Shown piece by piece: positions 37,001 through 47,394 of a stretch of 64,000 nucleotides of DNA. Every line of letters starts with the position of its first letter. Position 1 is the stretch's first letter. Below the pieces are notes generated by a model. The model made no database searches, was not told the DNA's origin, and was given only the letters and a program-made list of their open reading frames with translations. Origin of the DNA: Bombus terrestris (lineage: Eukaryota; Arthropoda; Insecta; Hymenoptera; Apidae). The translations under genes were made by a program, and so were the position numbers. Location of the stretch: assembly GCF_910591885.1 (NCBI RefSeq), contig NC_063285.1, positions 10,015,395 to 10,079,394 on the forward strand, read 5' to 3'.

Positions 37001-40000
37001 CTTAAAAGTTTACGTTTAAACTCAATTTATGAAAATTTTTTTTATTAAGATTTTTTTAATATTATTAATTTATCAGACTAAAATCAGTTTAAAATCTGAA
37101 TGCGTAGGTAAATTTGAAAAATGCTTTAACGATATAAAAGAAGCACTATATATAGCTTTAGTGTTAAAGAAGCAGCCAGTTATGCAAAATATGAAAATAT
37201 GAATGGAACACATATGAGATAAAATATTCTACCAAAAGCAGTTCACTCACACTATGACTCCGTATGAGTTCGAGGTCGTCCTTTGGTTGAATGAGGTCAA
37301 AATGATTAACCTCTGTTGAGAGGGGTTGTGAAGGACTTAATTCAGTCACAATAACCAATGGCTCATCTTTATTTACAAGAATTGGCTTTACCTTTTCATG
37401 CTTGCTTTTCTTCTTACTTCCTTTGCTACCCTCCTATGATTTCAATGTATATATAAAATGTTTCCCACGTATTGAACTAATTAAAAATAGTGAAGGCAAT
37501 ACACTTTCACTTTTATAATAACAGGTATATAATATTATTTTACATTATATCAAAATGGACATATAGAATTATTTATGTTGGTTAGTTATTGTGTATATAT
37601 GTATATATAAAAGTGCTAAAAATTTATAGCTTTTTTTAATCATTATAGTTTTTATCAATAGATAAAATATTTTTTACAAAAAAATAGTAGTATCTTTTAG
37701 TTTACTTATATATAAAAATTATAGATGTATTTTTCACCTTGAAATTGTATTTATTTTGATTTCTTGCCAAACATATATACCTGAAATTGATAAAGCCACT
37801 GTATCATTCGCAATTTAAAGGGAAAAAAGATATTACTACGAAAAAAACAGTTAATACTCTTCACCACTACTAAATTTTAATATAATTGTGAAAATATTAG
37901 TTATTCAATAATAGCATTTTCAAATTTCTAGAAATGAATAATTAAAAAATATAAGTGTATCACTAAAAGAGTATTTTTTATTCAATTGAATTTTATGTTT
38001 TTTTATTATTTCTCTTAATTTTCATCTACATGATAAAGTAGCAATAAAAATAAGATATTATCATGTGTGGAACAATTATTTATAGAAATTAATCTTGAGG
38101 TCCTAGAACTGTTTATCAATGAGCAATATACAAAAAAACAAACTTTTGCTTTAAATAACTTGTCTCATGTTATATTAGTATTTTATTTCATTTCTAATGT
38201 AAATCTATATAAAAATTCATAAATTCTTGTTGTACTTTTCACTTTTTTTAAATATATTAAATATTTCCTGAGGTTATTTTAATACAAGATAAGATATTTC
38301 ATTACATACTCAAAATTACAATTTAAATTAACTTACCATGGCATAATTTTAATTATATTACATACATTTATAAAGAATTAAAAAATTATAAAATTAGAAC
38401 GATGTTACTATGTAGAAAATTTTAATTATGTAAACATATTTTTAAAAATGCATTTTACTATATGTATAACAAACACTAATCATTTGTTTTTAAAATACTA
38501 CAACTTGCTTGTACATTGTTTTTTTATTACAAAACTTTATTTCTGCATACGCTAATTAAATAAATTTAATTTTATACAAATTTTCTGCAAACAAAAAGTG
38601 AAATTATCTCTTTAAAAGAGCAAATGTCCATTTTAATATAATGTATATATGATTTATTTGACTTTAGAGGGAAAACATTATTAACTGGATTTTTTACATT
38701 GATATAGGAGTGTGCAGTTATTTCACATTAGTACATTTTTAAAAATTACTATAGTAATTAAAAAACTAAGATGAAAAATAATAGAAAGGGACAAACTACA
38801 CTTTTTGGGTGTTTTTAACAAAATTTCACTGATTAAGTAAGATTGTTATTTTAAACCATATAAAACATAAATGTATTAGTTCAGATAAAATGATGTACAA
38901 ATGTTGAAAGATGTTGCATGTTATCGAACAGTTACATTAGAATATTATAATTAGTCCTTATGGTTTGAATGATACCTAGCCAGAAATATGATACATCATG
39001 AATAGAAAGACCTTAAATGACATATATGTAAGTGTGGCATACAATATGTAAGCATACCATATTTCATGCATGAAATGTATGAAAACATAAGAATAAAAAA
39101 GCGCATGTGTATATCTTTCATTTATAAATATACATGGCGATTCACGCATATACAATAAATATTTAAAAATTAGAGAAACGAACTTCAATCTTGTTGCTGA
39201 ACTATAATTGTTATATACTTCAATTAATATTAAACAATACATTTTTTTAAATTTTTTTATCTTATCAGACAAAAAAAGATAAACAATACAATTATTCTAA
39301 TTGAAGTTTCTTAGCAAATTAATAATTTGATAATTATTTAACTTATTTTATTAACAAACATAATGTCAAATGTATTTTTAAGTAGGCAATTTTAATTGGT
39401 TCCGATTGTTTTATTTATTTTTTGAACAAATAACGTAAATACAGAGTCTCACACAACATTGGGGAATCACTTTGATGGTGGATCCTGCACATGAAAACTA
39501 TACAAAAAGTATATAAACAACAGAATCCACAACTGAGCAGTTCTCCGATGTTGCAGGACACTCTGTGCATAAGTTAAACAAATATTTCTACAAAAGTTAT
39601 TTACATCAACTGAAAGTTTGAAGAAAGGTAATCATATACTTAATAAATGTACTTACACGAAGTAATGGCTCTAGTGGTAAAATTTGTGGATTTTCCTCAA
39701 ATTGTACATGCTCTGGTTTCTCTTCTTTATCTTCCTTTTCCTCCTTTTCTTCTTTCTTCTCTTTTACTTTCTTTCCTGCCTTATTTTTATGTTTCTTTTC
39801 TTTACTTTTATCTTTTTTATCTAAAATGAATGTTAATACAACTATTACCATATTCATTTATAAAAATGTTTCATACTAACTTCTAATATAATAATTTAAG
39901 TTAACTGCCAAGAATTATCCATAATAATATTAAAATATGTTTAATATAATTCATTTAATCAATAAGGTACTACAAATACCTTTTTCAATAATTGACAAGT

Positions 40001-40186
40001 AAATTATTTATATCATATTATGATAGAATTATACATACTTAACAAAAGATCATCAGGAAGTTTTCTTTGCTCTGCTATTGCTTCTTCATAAGATTTTTCT
40101 TTTATACCAAACATTGATACTAAAACAATAACTGCTGCAGAAATGACTACTACTGCTACATATACTAATCCTGTTTGGACATCCAT
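28018..40186 (-). CDS. RRBP1: Kinectin / ribosome-binding protein 1-like ER coiled-coil protein
   Basis: Integral ER membrane protein of the p180/kinectin family, thought to tether ribosomes or organise ER sheets. Exons, 5' to 3' on the minus strand: 40186-40039, 39820-39657, 37433-37251, 36770-36449, 36075-35294, 35092-34379, 34304-34135, 34047-33873, 33545-33459, 33218-32970, 32892-32749, 32670-32512, 32433-32311, 32161-32081, 30675-30433 (cassette), 29110-29071 and 28091-28018. All phases agree, giving 1285 residues. The N-terminus has one hydrophobic helix (GLVYVAVVVISAAVIVLVSM) followed by the family-like FGIKEKSYEEAIAEQRK. Residues of about 50-270 are Lys/Glu-rich; about 290-1130 is coiled coil. 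RVKNWKVMEALSATE matches a conserved kinectin segment. Which of the two vertebrate paralogues it equals cannot be decided. A UTR acceptor at 40202-40203 shows an upstream non-coding exon. Confidence 0.9.
29111..32080 (-). other. Introns around the RRBP1 cassette exon
   Basis: Apart from the cassette exon (30433-30675) these 3 kb are AT-rich (about three quarters A+T), with TA microsatellites near 29735-29790. The forward frame at 29206-29451 has no recognisable domain. Nothing else is supported. Confidence 0.6.
30433..30675 (-). CDS. RRBP1: Cassette exon of the RRBP1-like gene
   Basis: A 243-nt open segment bounded on the minus strand by ATGCAG| and AAG|GTAAAC. Length is a multiple of three and both boundaries are phase 0, exactly fitting exons 32161-32081 and 29110-29071. 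It encodes 81 residues (LPLATQTLIAALENIL to HKKHKKKRK), ending in a basic patch that runs straight into the basic STKKPMAKRRRFA of the next exon. The acceptor has a poor pyrimidine tract, so skipping is likely. The open frame continues past the donor to a stop at 30370, so intron retention or a terminal exon is the alternative reading. Confidence 0.6.
37434..39656 (-). other. RRBP1-like intron with a long hairpin
   Basis: A 2.2-kb intron between the exons starting at 37433 and ending at 39657. It is AT-rich except for a hairpin at 39441-39566, listed separately. No further exon is convincing. Confidence 0.65.
39441..39566. ncRNA. Candidate microRNA-type hairpin in an RRBP1-like intron
   Basis: The two arms ACAGAGTCTCACACAACATT... 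and ...GATGTTGCAGGACACTCTGT pair imperfectly over about 45 positions: ACAGAGT with ACTCTGT, AACAT with ATGTT, GGGGAA with TTCTCC, then TGGAT with ATCCA nearer the loop. Internal loops and G-U pairs are spaced as in microRNA precursors. The apical part contains a small extra stem (TATAC/GTATA). Either strand could be the transcribed one; in the host gene's orientation the minus strand would be. I do not recognise a known mature microRNA. A degraded transposon is the alternative. Confidence 0.4.
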
Positions 40187-40673
40187 TTTATATATTTCTA
40201 CCTGTAATAGTAAAGTACTTATATGATAATAATCAATTTATATAATAATAATTTAAGATTTCATTAATTAATTTGTACATAATAAGAGAAGATTAACTAT
40301 AAGCAGTTAACTAAAGTGTTCTTGATTCCTTGCATGATGTTACACAATCTTATCATAGTTTACTTGAAATATTATCTTCTAGTTAACTTTCTTTGAGTAC
40401 TATTGATATGTACAATAATACTTTGTACATGACACATGTAATATATTTAAACACATGTATTCTTTAATTCAAAAAAAAAAAAAGATTTCCATTACTAACT
40501 TTATAAATTAGTAAAAAATCTAATTCTATATTTATATTAAATATACTTTTCCATAAAATATATATATCATTTTATGGCACGTAATAATATAGAGTAAAAA
40601 AATAAATGATATTGTGTATATACACATATATATATGTAGTATCTAAATGGGTCTTAGAGGAAAGAACAAGTAA

Positions 40674-41504
40674 GAAATTCCTTCTGTTTTCTTCTTGCGT
40701 CGCAGCGATCTTCCTTTTTGCATCCTCACGTAACTCACGACGCTGTTTTTCGAAATTCACACCCCACTCTTCGTCGATTAATCTTTTAATTACATACCCA
40801 TCGGCCTGACTGCACGTTACGACATCTAAAATCTTACGGACTGCAATGCCCTTGTTCTGTGCGCTTCTCAACCGTGCAATCAGCCCGTCCTCACACTCAG
40901 CCACATACACAGCACCCGGCAGTGGATTTCTACTAGGGGTATCCGCATACTCCATATTTTTGGCCGGCCTATGACATACCTGACACTTAAAATCGCCTTC
41001 GTTTTTTCGCAACTTCACCAAGTCGTCTATTTCTCTTTTCTCAGACGGCGTCAGTCTTCGCAGTATGTCTTCGCATAGTAGTCTTCGTACTATGGGTTTG
41101 TCGCTTTTCAAAACGATGTTCGCGGTTATCCCGACGTCCTGCTTTTTCTCCGGTTTATACCCCCTAACGATATCGCGAATCGCTTCACGGTAGTAAGGTT
41201 CCTCTACGTGCGCTAAATCCATCTCGTCGGTCTGTTCTATCACGTTGACCCTAAATACATCCAACGCGTCTTCGTGACCGTCAGCCTGCCCGTCGGCCGT
41301 CATTACCTTCGTAAATTCACCCGAGGTCTCATTGTCAGCGGAACCCAAACCATCAAACCTAAGTTTACAATTTCTTAGGGATGGTGATCCTAACCTCGCA
41401 TACTCGTCTGATCGTATAAACGTAAGCTCACTGCCTGTATCCTCTAACGATGTAGACTTACAGTCATCTATCGACACTTTTTTCACGTACTCGTTGTAGC
41501 TAAA
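40674..41504 (-). pseudogene. Deleted retrotransposon pol remnant (protease, RT start, integrase end)
   Basis: In the same frame as gag beyond one UGA, open for about 300 codons and running through the LTR remnant to a stop at 40572. Visible in order: a retropepsin signature DTGSELTFIR; a stretch ending RRLTPSEKREIDDLV that resembles the approach to Ty3/gypsy reverse transcriptase; a fragment resembling the first RT motifs (LRKNEGDFK... NPLPGAVY...LRSAQ); then a segment (EDAKRKIAATQEENRRNF) like the integrase C-terminal region. The RT catalytic core, RNase H and integrase catalytic core are absent. At least two or three internal deletions are inferred, all leaving the frame open. Non-functional as a polymerase. 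Confidence 0.7.
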
Positions 41505-42497
41505 TCACCTCACACCTTTCTTTTTCTTCGGACACGTAACACTTAAGTGATCGTCACCGCCGCAATTGAAGCACCTTTTGGGATCACTGCTCGTTTGCCT
41601 CGACTGCTTCCGTATTGCTGATCGTTTCGCTTCATCGTCCTTGCGTTCCCCAAATTTTGTTTTCGCCTTCATGTCCCTTTTCATCGCTTCATACTGCTTG
41701 AAGCGTTCCTTCAACTGCTGCATATTCCTGGCCCCGTATAGTATAGCTTTATTTGTGACCCCATCGGGAATACCCTGGATAATATAGTCGATTTCCGACT
41801 GTGTATCGACTCTTCCTTGTCCCGCAATCTCACGCATACTATACATATATTGAAGCAGACTCTCGTCTGCTCTTTTCGTTCTATGCGCTAACTCCTGATG
41901 TACCTGCCGGTCACTTACTATGTCTTCGAATTCATCTACCAACGCCTTTTTAAACTTCGCCCAGGACTTCATGCATCGTTCTTGGCGTACGAAAGCTTGA
42001 GCAGAGCCTGTGAGAAGCTTCCTAGCAAAAACCACCATGTGGATGTCCGACCAGCCACACACTTCCGCCATTTCCTCGAAATCTCTTATCCATTGGCTTA
42101 CATTCGGTAGGTCATCTCCGCTGAATTTTTTTAACGAGTCTTCCACGTCTTCAAACGTTAACACCGTGCACTTACGCTCGTCTTGCCTTCGTCGCCTTAC
42201 CACTGGAGTCACCCGAACTCCGCCATCTTGACTATTGAGATCGTGATTCCCTGGACCGTTGCCGTCTAAACGGTCCCCAATCATGTCCATCTCATCGTCG
42301 TCGTCGTCGTCGTCTTCTTCTCGTGCACCGTGTTCCCGCTCTAAACGTACCGCAGCCAGCAATCGCGCTACCAGCTCGCGGTTTCTACCCGCTAATCTCA
42401 GCCGTCGTCTTCTCAGCTCGTCTTTCAACTCAGGTATTCGCATCTGAGCCACCTGCTCGTCAGTCAAACCTGCTTCTCCTGCAATGTAGTCCCTCAT
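41505..42497 (-). CDS. Retrotransposon Gag-like protein with SAP-like motif and zinc knuckle
   Basis: 330 residues from an ATG 42 bases inside the primer-binding site. Residues about 11-50 (LTDEQVAQMRIPELKDELRR then LRLAGRNRELVARLLAA) resemble a SAP nucleic-acid-binding motif. An acidic run follows, then a capsid region typical of Ty3/gypsy (from FSGDDLPNVSQWIRDFEEMA to about residue 280) and a CX2CX4HX4C zinc knuckle (CFNCGGDDHLSVTC) near the C-terminus. The frame is undamaged, suggesting a young copy or lasting constraint. It ends in a single UGA, after which the same frame stays open into the protease. Confidence 0.85.
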   Translation of the reverse strand: MRDYIAGEAGLTDEQVAQMRIPELKDELRRRRLRLAGRNRELVARLLAAVRLEREHGAREEDDDDDDDEMDMIGDRLDGNGPGNHDLNSQDGGVRVTPVVRRRRQDERKCTVLTFEDVEDSLKKFSGDDLPNVSQWIRDFEEMAEVCGWSDIHMVVFARKLLTGSAQAFVRQERCMKSWAKFKKALVDEFEDIVSDRQVHQELAHRTKRADESLLQYMYSMREIAGQGRVDTQSEIDYIIQGIPDGVTNKAILYGARNMQQLKERFKQYEAMKRDMKAKTKFGERKDDEAKRSAIRKQSRQTSSDPKRCFNCGGDDHLSVTCPKKKKGVR

Positions 42498-42538
42498 TGT
42501 TCCGAAATATCACTTTCACTTGTCACTTAGCGCTCTAG

Positions 42539-42556
42539 ATCCCGGACGAGCCCCCA
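42539..42556 (-). other. tRNA-Pro primer-binding site
   Basis: On the minus strand TGGGGGCTCGTCCGGGAT, identical to the 18-base tRNA-Pro primer site familiar from several retroviruses. It confirms the orientation and the LTR boundary. Confidence 0.85.
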
Positions 42557-42563
42557 AAATTTG

Positions 42564-42998
42564 TGCAGTATCTAAATGGGTCTTAGAGGAAAGGACAAGT
42601 AATGATGTTTTGATTTAATAAATAATATTCGAAGCAACGAAATGATTACAATGCTGTTGTACGTCTTATTCTCATGGGCGGCTTTCGACTTCCCGATTCA
42701 TACTCTCTGGCTTCTACACTCGCTCGCTCTCGCTTCTCAACTCACACTCTGCACACTTTTTGCATCCGTCCTCTCTGGCTTCTCAACTAACTCTGCCTTT
42801 AGCGTCTCTTTGCCTTTTCCCCGTCCTTCGGAACACGTGTCCCGAAACGCCCGTGGCCAGGGTCACGCAGGCCCTTTCCACGAAAACTGTCCACTTAAAA
42901 AGACCCAACAACACATTGATGTACCGACGATGCCGCGGCTCTTGCAACTTTGCTTACGGTTCGGCCGATACCTTAGGCCTTTTGGCCCCGATACTACA
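42564..42998 (-). repeat. 5' LTR of the retrotransposon
   Basis: Bounded by TGTAGTATC at the outer end and GATACTGCA at the inner end, followed by a 7-base spacer and the primer-binding site. It should hold the element's promoter and could supply a sense-strand start within the host intron. Confidence 0.8.
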
Positions 42999-43519
42999 TA
43001 TATATATAATATATAATTGTATATACATATATACATATATATATTATGCGGGTATACGTAAGTGTATATTCGATGCGTGCATATGCGTATATGTAAAGTG
43101 TTTTATAATGGGATTATTTGTTAGATGAAAATTTTGGAGAAAAGTATGATGAACATGACATATGGGTGACAAGCAGGTCGACGACATAATCATTGAAGAT
43201 GAGTCAAGTTCCTCAATGTTAAACCACGAATCGGGTAAAACCGGCAAAATGATTTATGTTGTACTAATATTTCGTTAAAACAATAGAACTAATAAACTCA
43301 CTAAACTTACACTGCCCACCGAAAATTCAGTAGATCGCTCCTACTGAGGAATGTAAAATGAACAACGAACTCTGTTTGTCTACAGAGAATCACGACAAGA
43401 ATTCACACACGACTTCTCAAGATTATGGCTGCCGAAGGCACAGACAAGTGTACGTGTTCGAAGCCACGCCTATCAAAACTCCCGTTTTCTGATTGGTGGC
43501 AACCTCTGCCACGTATGCA

Positions 43520-44473
43520 AAACACTCGTACAAAAGAGAACAAAATTCATGCATGAATTTTGTTAATTGTCAATGACAATTAACCACAATGAATAATTGA
43601 TAACCTAATTTAATTCATGATCACTAACGCTCTGCACAACATACGAAAGAGTTAACACATTCGTGACACTATACCAATTTTGCATACTAAAACAAGTTGG
43701 CCAACTTTATAAAAACAGCATTTGATAAGTTCTTTCTCTCGTTCTCTGTAGTCTTCTAAATGTGTTTTACGTATGGTCAAAAAAATATTTATTATTAAAT
43801 ATTAATGAAATGTTTTTAATAAATAAAATAGGGATAGATATTATTTAACGATTTAATTTTATTGTAATTTATAGTTAACTTTTTAACATATAGAAAAATA
43901 TGATATCTTTATCCCACACTTATCAAAGTATATATATTATAATTATATTAAATTTAATAAAAATTTTATTGGAATGCCTATATACTATCCTGAAAATAAT
44001 GTGAAAAATTTTTGTTTTAACAAATAGATATTTAATGTTCTCTATTTATACAATCTTAATCGATTTTTATTATCATATAACATTTCTTAACAAACAGTAT
44101 TATGCGCTTTATATCTCTAACATAAACTAATAGTAAGAAGACTGTAAACGCATGATACTCAGGAATAATCGACATAAAAGAATTTGAATGAAATATGCCA
44201 GGTTTTTTGTTGCTTTTCCATGTATAAAAGCATTATTGGCAGTATTTCGAAATTATTGTTTATGAATTTTCCAAATATTGCCATAAGATGATAATTCTTT
44301 CATTATTATGCAAACATTATTATTGTACCGCAAATTGATAAATTTACGTTTTCCATAAAACGTTATTTATCATTCATTAAAAGTTTGCTTTAAAAAATTG
44401 CACAAAACTTTTCATTTATAGATTTTGCTTTTCCTTATAATAAGAAAAAGTTTCAATATTACTTCAGGAATGT
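43520..44473. other. Intergenic region, RRBP1-like 5' side to SNX 3' side
   Basis: AT-rich, about 950 bp. The two genes run in the same direction (minus), so this should contain the sorting-nexin 3' UTR and the upstream side of the RRBP1-like promoter. No open frame or conserved motif stands out. Confidence 0.6.
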
Positions 44474-46634
44474 TCATGCCACTGCTCGTGCTTCAGGCAA
44501 AAAGCTTTCCCAATATTTAATAAGTTGGTTTTGGTATTGTAACATGGATTCCAAATATTCTGTTAATTGTTTCTTAAAGTCTTCCACTCTCACTAATTCA
44601 AATCGTTCAACTTCTTTTTTAATTATCTTCGAAATATTGTCAAATTCTTCTTGCCCTCTATCAACTTTTGCTTCCCACTCTATTACTTCAGTAGCAGCTT
44701 GGCTCGTTTTGTCAGTTCTTCCAGATTGTTCTAATCTTGCTTTCTGTTCCCTTTTTTTATTTAACATCATTTGAGCATGTTGCCAATTTTGAAAAACTTT
44801 TACTCTTTCATGAAATACATCCTAAAATTGACAATATTTTAAAATGTTTAAAATGTTGGCAACATTTACATGTAAATAGATTACTAACCTTTATTGCTCC
44901 AATCAGTGCAACATAATCTCTTAACATTTCTCCAAACTGATACAGATCGCTATTACTTTGTGCTCTTCTGATCGCTTCTACTTTTTCCAATGTCTCAGCT
45001 AACTGAGCTAATGCCCTTCCAAGAGATGCTCCTGGTTCACCATGACCAAGAACTGCAATGGATCTTGCTGTTGCACCAGTACATGTTGCTAATTCTCTTC
45101 TCTGATTAGTTAAGGTATCAACAGCAGAATGTAACGCACGTAGTTGAACATCAAGAGAATCAATTTGTGATGTCTTTTCTTCAAACCACTGAAAAATAAG
45201 AAAAATGAAAAATACTGGTTAACACGAATATGTTTTATAAATTTAATTATTAAAAATTTTTGATATAATTAATCAAATAAATGATACGAAATATTTTATA
45301 ATATATATATATTGCAAATATAAGTTATTAAACATTTTTTAATTTTACTTTATCAGTTTCATCCATCTTATATGTTATCTTGTTAACAGTTTCTCCAACT
45401 TTGTTAAACAGCCTCATTACTCCTTTACCACTAAGTGCAGATGTATTAGTAGCTTTAGGTAATTCCATATCTGTTTAAGATATACACAGTTATAAGTATG
45501 ATTGCATTTAAAAAGTTATTTTATTTTATACTACGATTTACCAGCTTCTAAGAATTCTCTAAAATCGGGATCAACACTAAGCACTGGATGAGCTGCAGTT
45601 CTATTCAAATATCTTTCAAGCGCTGCTCTGCGTTTTTCAATAAATTCTGTAGAACTGGAATTTTGTTCTTGATTCTTGTCACCAGACATTTTAATCTTAG
45701 TTGTCCCTAATCACATAATTATTTCATTTATTTTATTGAATAGTATGATAAAAATAATATGACTTCAAAATATCTATCAATACCAATAACACTCTTCTCT
45801 GGAGCAGGAGGAATTATTCTGCCATTTCTAAGATATTTATCTGTTAATTTGTCATGAAGGCCAAGAAAATCACTGAAGCGTCTAATAACACTGAAATTTC
45901 TCTTTCTAAATATTGGCATATTTGTTTCTGTCTCAACTTTGTAAGCAACATAAGCACCCATTCCATCACCTATTTTTTGAGGAGAAGTTACAGTAATTTT
46001 TAAGAAAACATCAGAAGAATCTGTCGATACCTGTAAAATATAAGCTATAACATATACTTTTTAACTTGTTATTAACATTTAATAATCTAGAATATACCAC
46101 ATCAGGTGACTGAGTCTGTATAACATTTGTTGAAAGTACATCTGTATTATCGTTTATGGGAACATCATGGAGATCACCTATGTCAGTACTCATTGGTCCC
46201 AAAGGTGAACTTAATGGTCCTGGTGCAGGACTTGATACCGATGAAAATGAATTTTCTTCTGGTGCATCTCGTAAAGTTAACTTTGGTAATTCTGTTTGAA
46301 TAGTTGATACTCCGTTGTAAGGAGGAGAATCTTCCAATTGACTTTGATCCTATGTTTAAACAATATTAAATTTTATTTTACAAGAAATGTTTCAAATTAT
46401 TACAAACGATCTTATTATATTTTAGTAACAAATTACAAATATTATATTTAATACAATAGAAATAAACTTGTGAACCTAATACATAGGTTGTGAAATTTTT
46501 ACGCACATGTCTGAAAACAGTATAAAAACTACCTGTACTGCTGATGCAAAAATATCTTCATCGTCGTCGTCTAAATCATCAACTTTCACCTCATTAGTAT
46601 CAAATAGCGGCGGAGATTCTTTTATATCAGCCAT
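44474..46634 (-). CDS. SNX2: Sorting nexin 1/2 (retromer-associated PX-BAR protein)
   Basis: Endosomal membrane-binding protein that works with SNX5/6 and retromer in retrograde sorting. Exons on the minus strand: 46634-46533, 46349-46098, 46030-45784, 45706-45542, 45470-45349, 45188-44889, 44821-44474; 1536 nt, 511 residues, close to vertebrate SNX2. The N-terminal 115 residues are acidic and Pro/Ser-rich. A PX domain occupies about 120-245, with phosphoinositide-binding RRFSDFLGL and PPAPEKSVIG. KRRAALERYLNRT links to a BAR domain from about 285 to the end (YWESFLPEARAVA). The insect gene is the single SNX1/SNX2 counterpart, so either name is defensible. It is divergent to USE1, starts about 760 bp apart. 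Confidence 0.95.
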
Positions 46635-47394
46635 CTTAGCGATTCTGTCAATCTACCGAGAAATGTACTGGGATCGGCCCCCCAAGTGATGTATGCCGTA
46701 TGCCAACGTCAATCGCTATCTATGACTATCGTATTTCTCAAAGTACCTATCTATATTCGTATATTATAAACTTTCTAACTTATCTTTATTACACATTCCG
46801 CGCGCCTTAGTATAGAATTCTCACACCTGTAATATGTAATATACATAGAACAAATTAACAATTATGTTATTATAAAGGCGTCTACTGATGAAGTCAGTTA
46901 GTTGCGGTAGTATCAAAAAGTGCATTATGTACCGTTTCGTTCACAATAAATTGTTATCGTCTAGTTATGAATTTGTAGCGGCATATTTAAAAATGATAAC
47001 ATAAAATATGTACATATTGTGTTAATAGTGTACTAATTACTTTCAAAATAATATGTGTAGCCAGGTGTACCGTAATATTTTAAAAAACCGACGATTAAAA
47101 ATTTACGAACTACTAAACATTATTCTCAATGCATAACACCTTAATTTAATAAATAATTTAGATAGATGTTTCTAGGAGGATTTTATAAACGTGTAAAACA
47201 GTGTGCAAATGACATAGATACATAATGTATGGTGCTTTTGTTATCAGTTTGTGGTTACTTCTGTTTTCTGTATATATTTTACATATGTAATCTTTAATCT
47301 CAAAGTAAAAAGGATTAACTTGGAAAAACGTTATACATTTATATATAGTACTTATTTATGAATTTCTTTTATAACTGTTTATTAATTACCAGAA
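46635..47394. promoter_or_regulatory. Shared upstream region of SNX1/2 and USE1
   Basis: The only sequence between two divergent start codons. The SNX side (46635-46800) is GC-richer. No TATA box is clear on either side. A bidirectional promoter is inferred from arrangement only. Confidence 0.5.

Larger units (their letters stand above)
40635..42998 (-). mobile_element. Internally deleted Ty3/gypsy-type LTR retrotransposon
   Basis: Minus-strand element of 2.36 kb. The 5' LTR (42998-42564, 435 bp) begins TGTAGTATC; the remnant of the 3' LTR (40673-40635) ends GATACTACA, a perfect 9-bp inverted terminal match. Only 39 bp of the 3' LTR survive, nearly identical to the corresponding LTR end at 42564-42602. 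Seven bases inside the 5' LTR lies an 18-nt primer-binding site complementary to tRNA-Pro (42556-42539). Gag is intact, pol is heavily deleted. Both flanks are TA repeats, so the target duplication cannot be sized. Insertion lies in the 5' UTR intron of the RRBP1-like gene. Confidence 0.9.
40187..43470 (-). promoter_or_regulatory. 5' UTR, first intron and promoter of the RRBP1-like gene
   Basis: On the minus strand the start-codon exon begins at 40201 after TATTACAG, with only 15 untranslated bases before ATG. A donor CAGT|GTAAGT at 43311-43305 ends a plausible non-coding first exon in a GC-richer block (43311-43520), where a CCAAT box (ATTGG on plus) lies at about 43482. The intron between contains a retrotransposon in the same orientation. 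The exact start of transcription is not visible. Confidence 0.5.

Noticed and set aside
37700..37800. Possible extra RRBP1-like exon (AG|GTATATATG... on the minus strand)
   Set aside because: It meets an in-frame stop after nine codons in the required phase, and the neighbouring exons join in phase 0 without it.
40606..42538. Plus-strand frames across the retrotransposon
   Set aside because: They are shadows of gag and pol, which are read on the minus strand as shown by the primer-binding site, zinc knuckle and protease signature.
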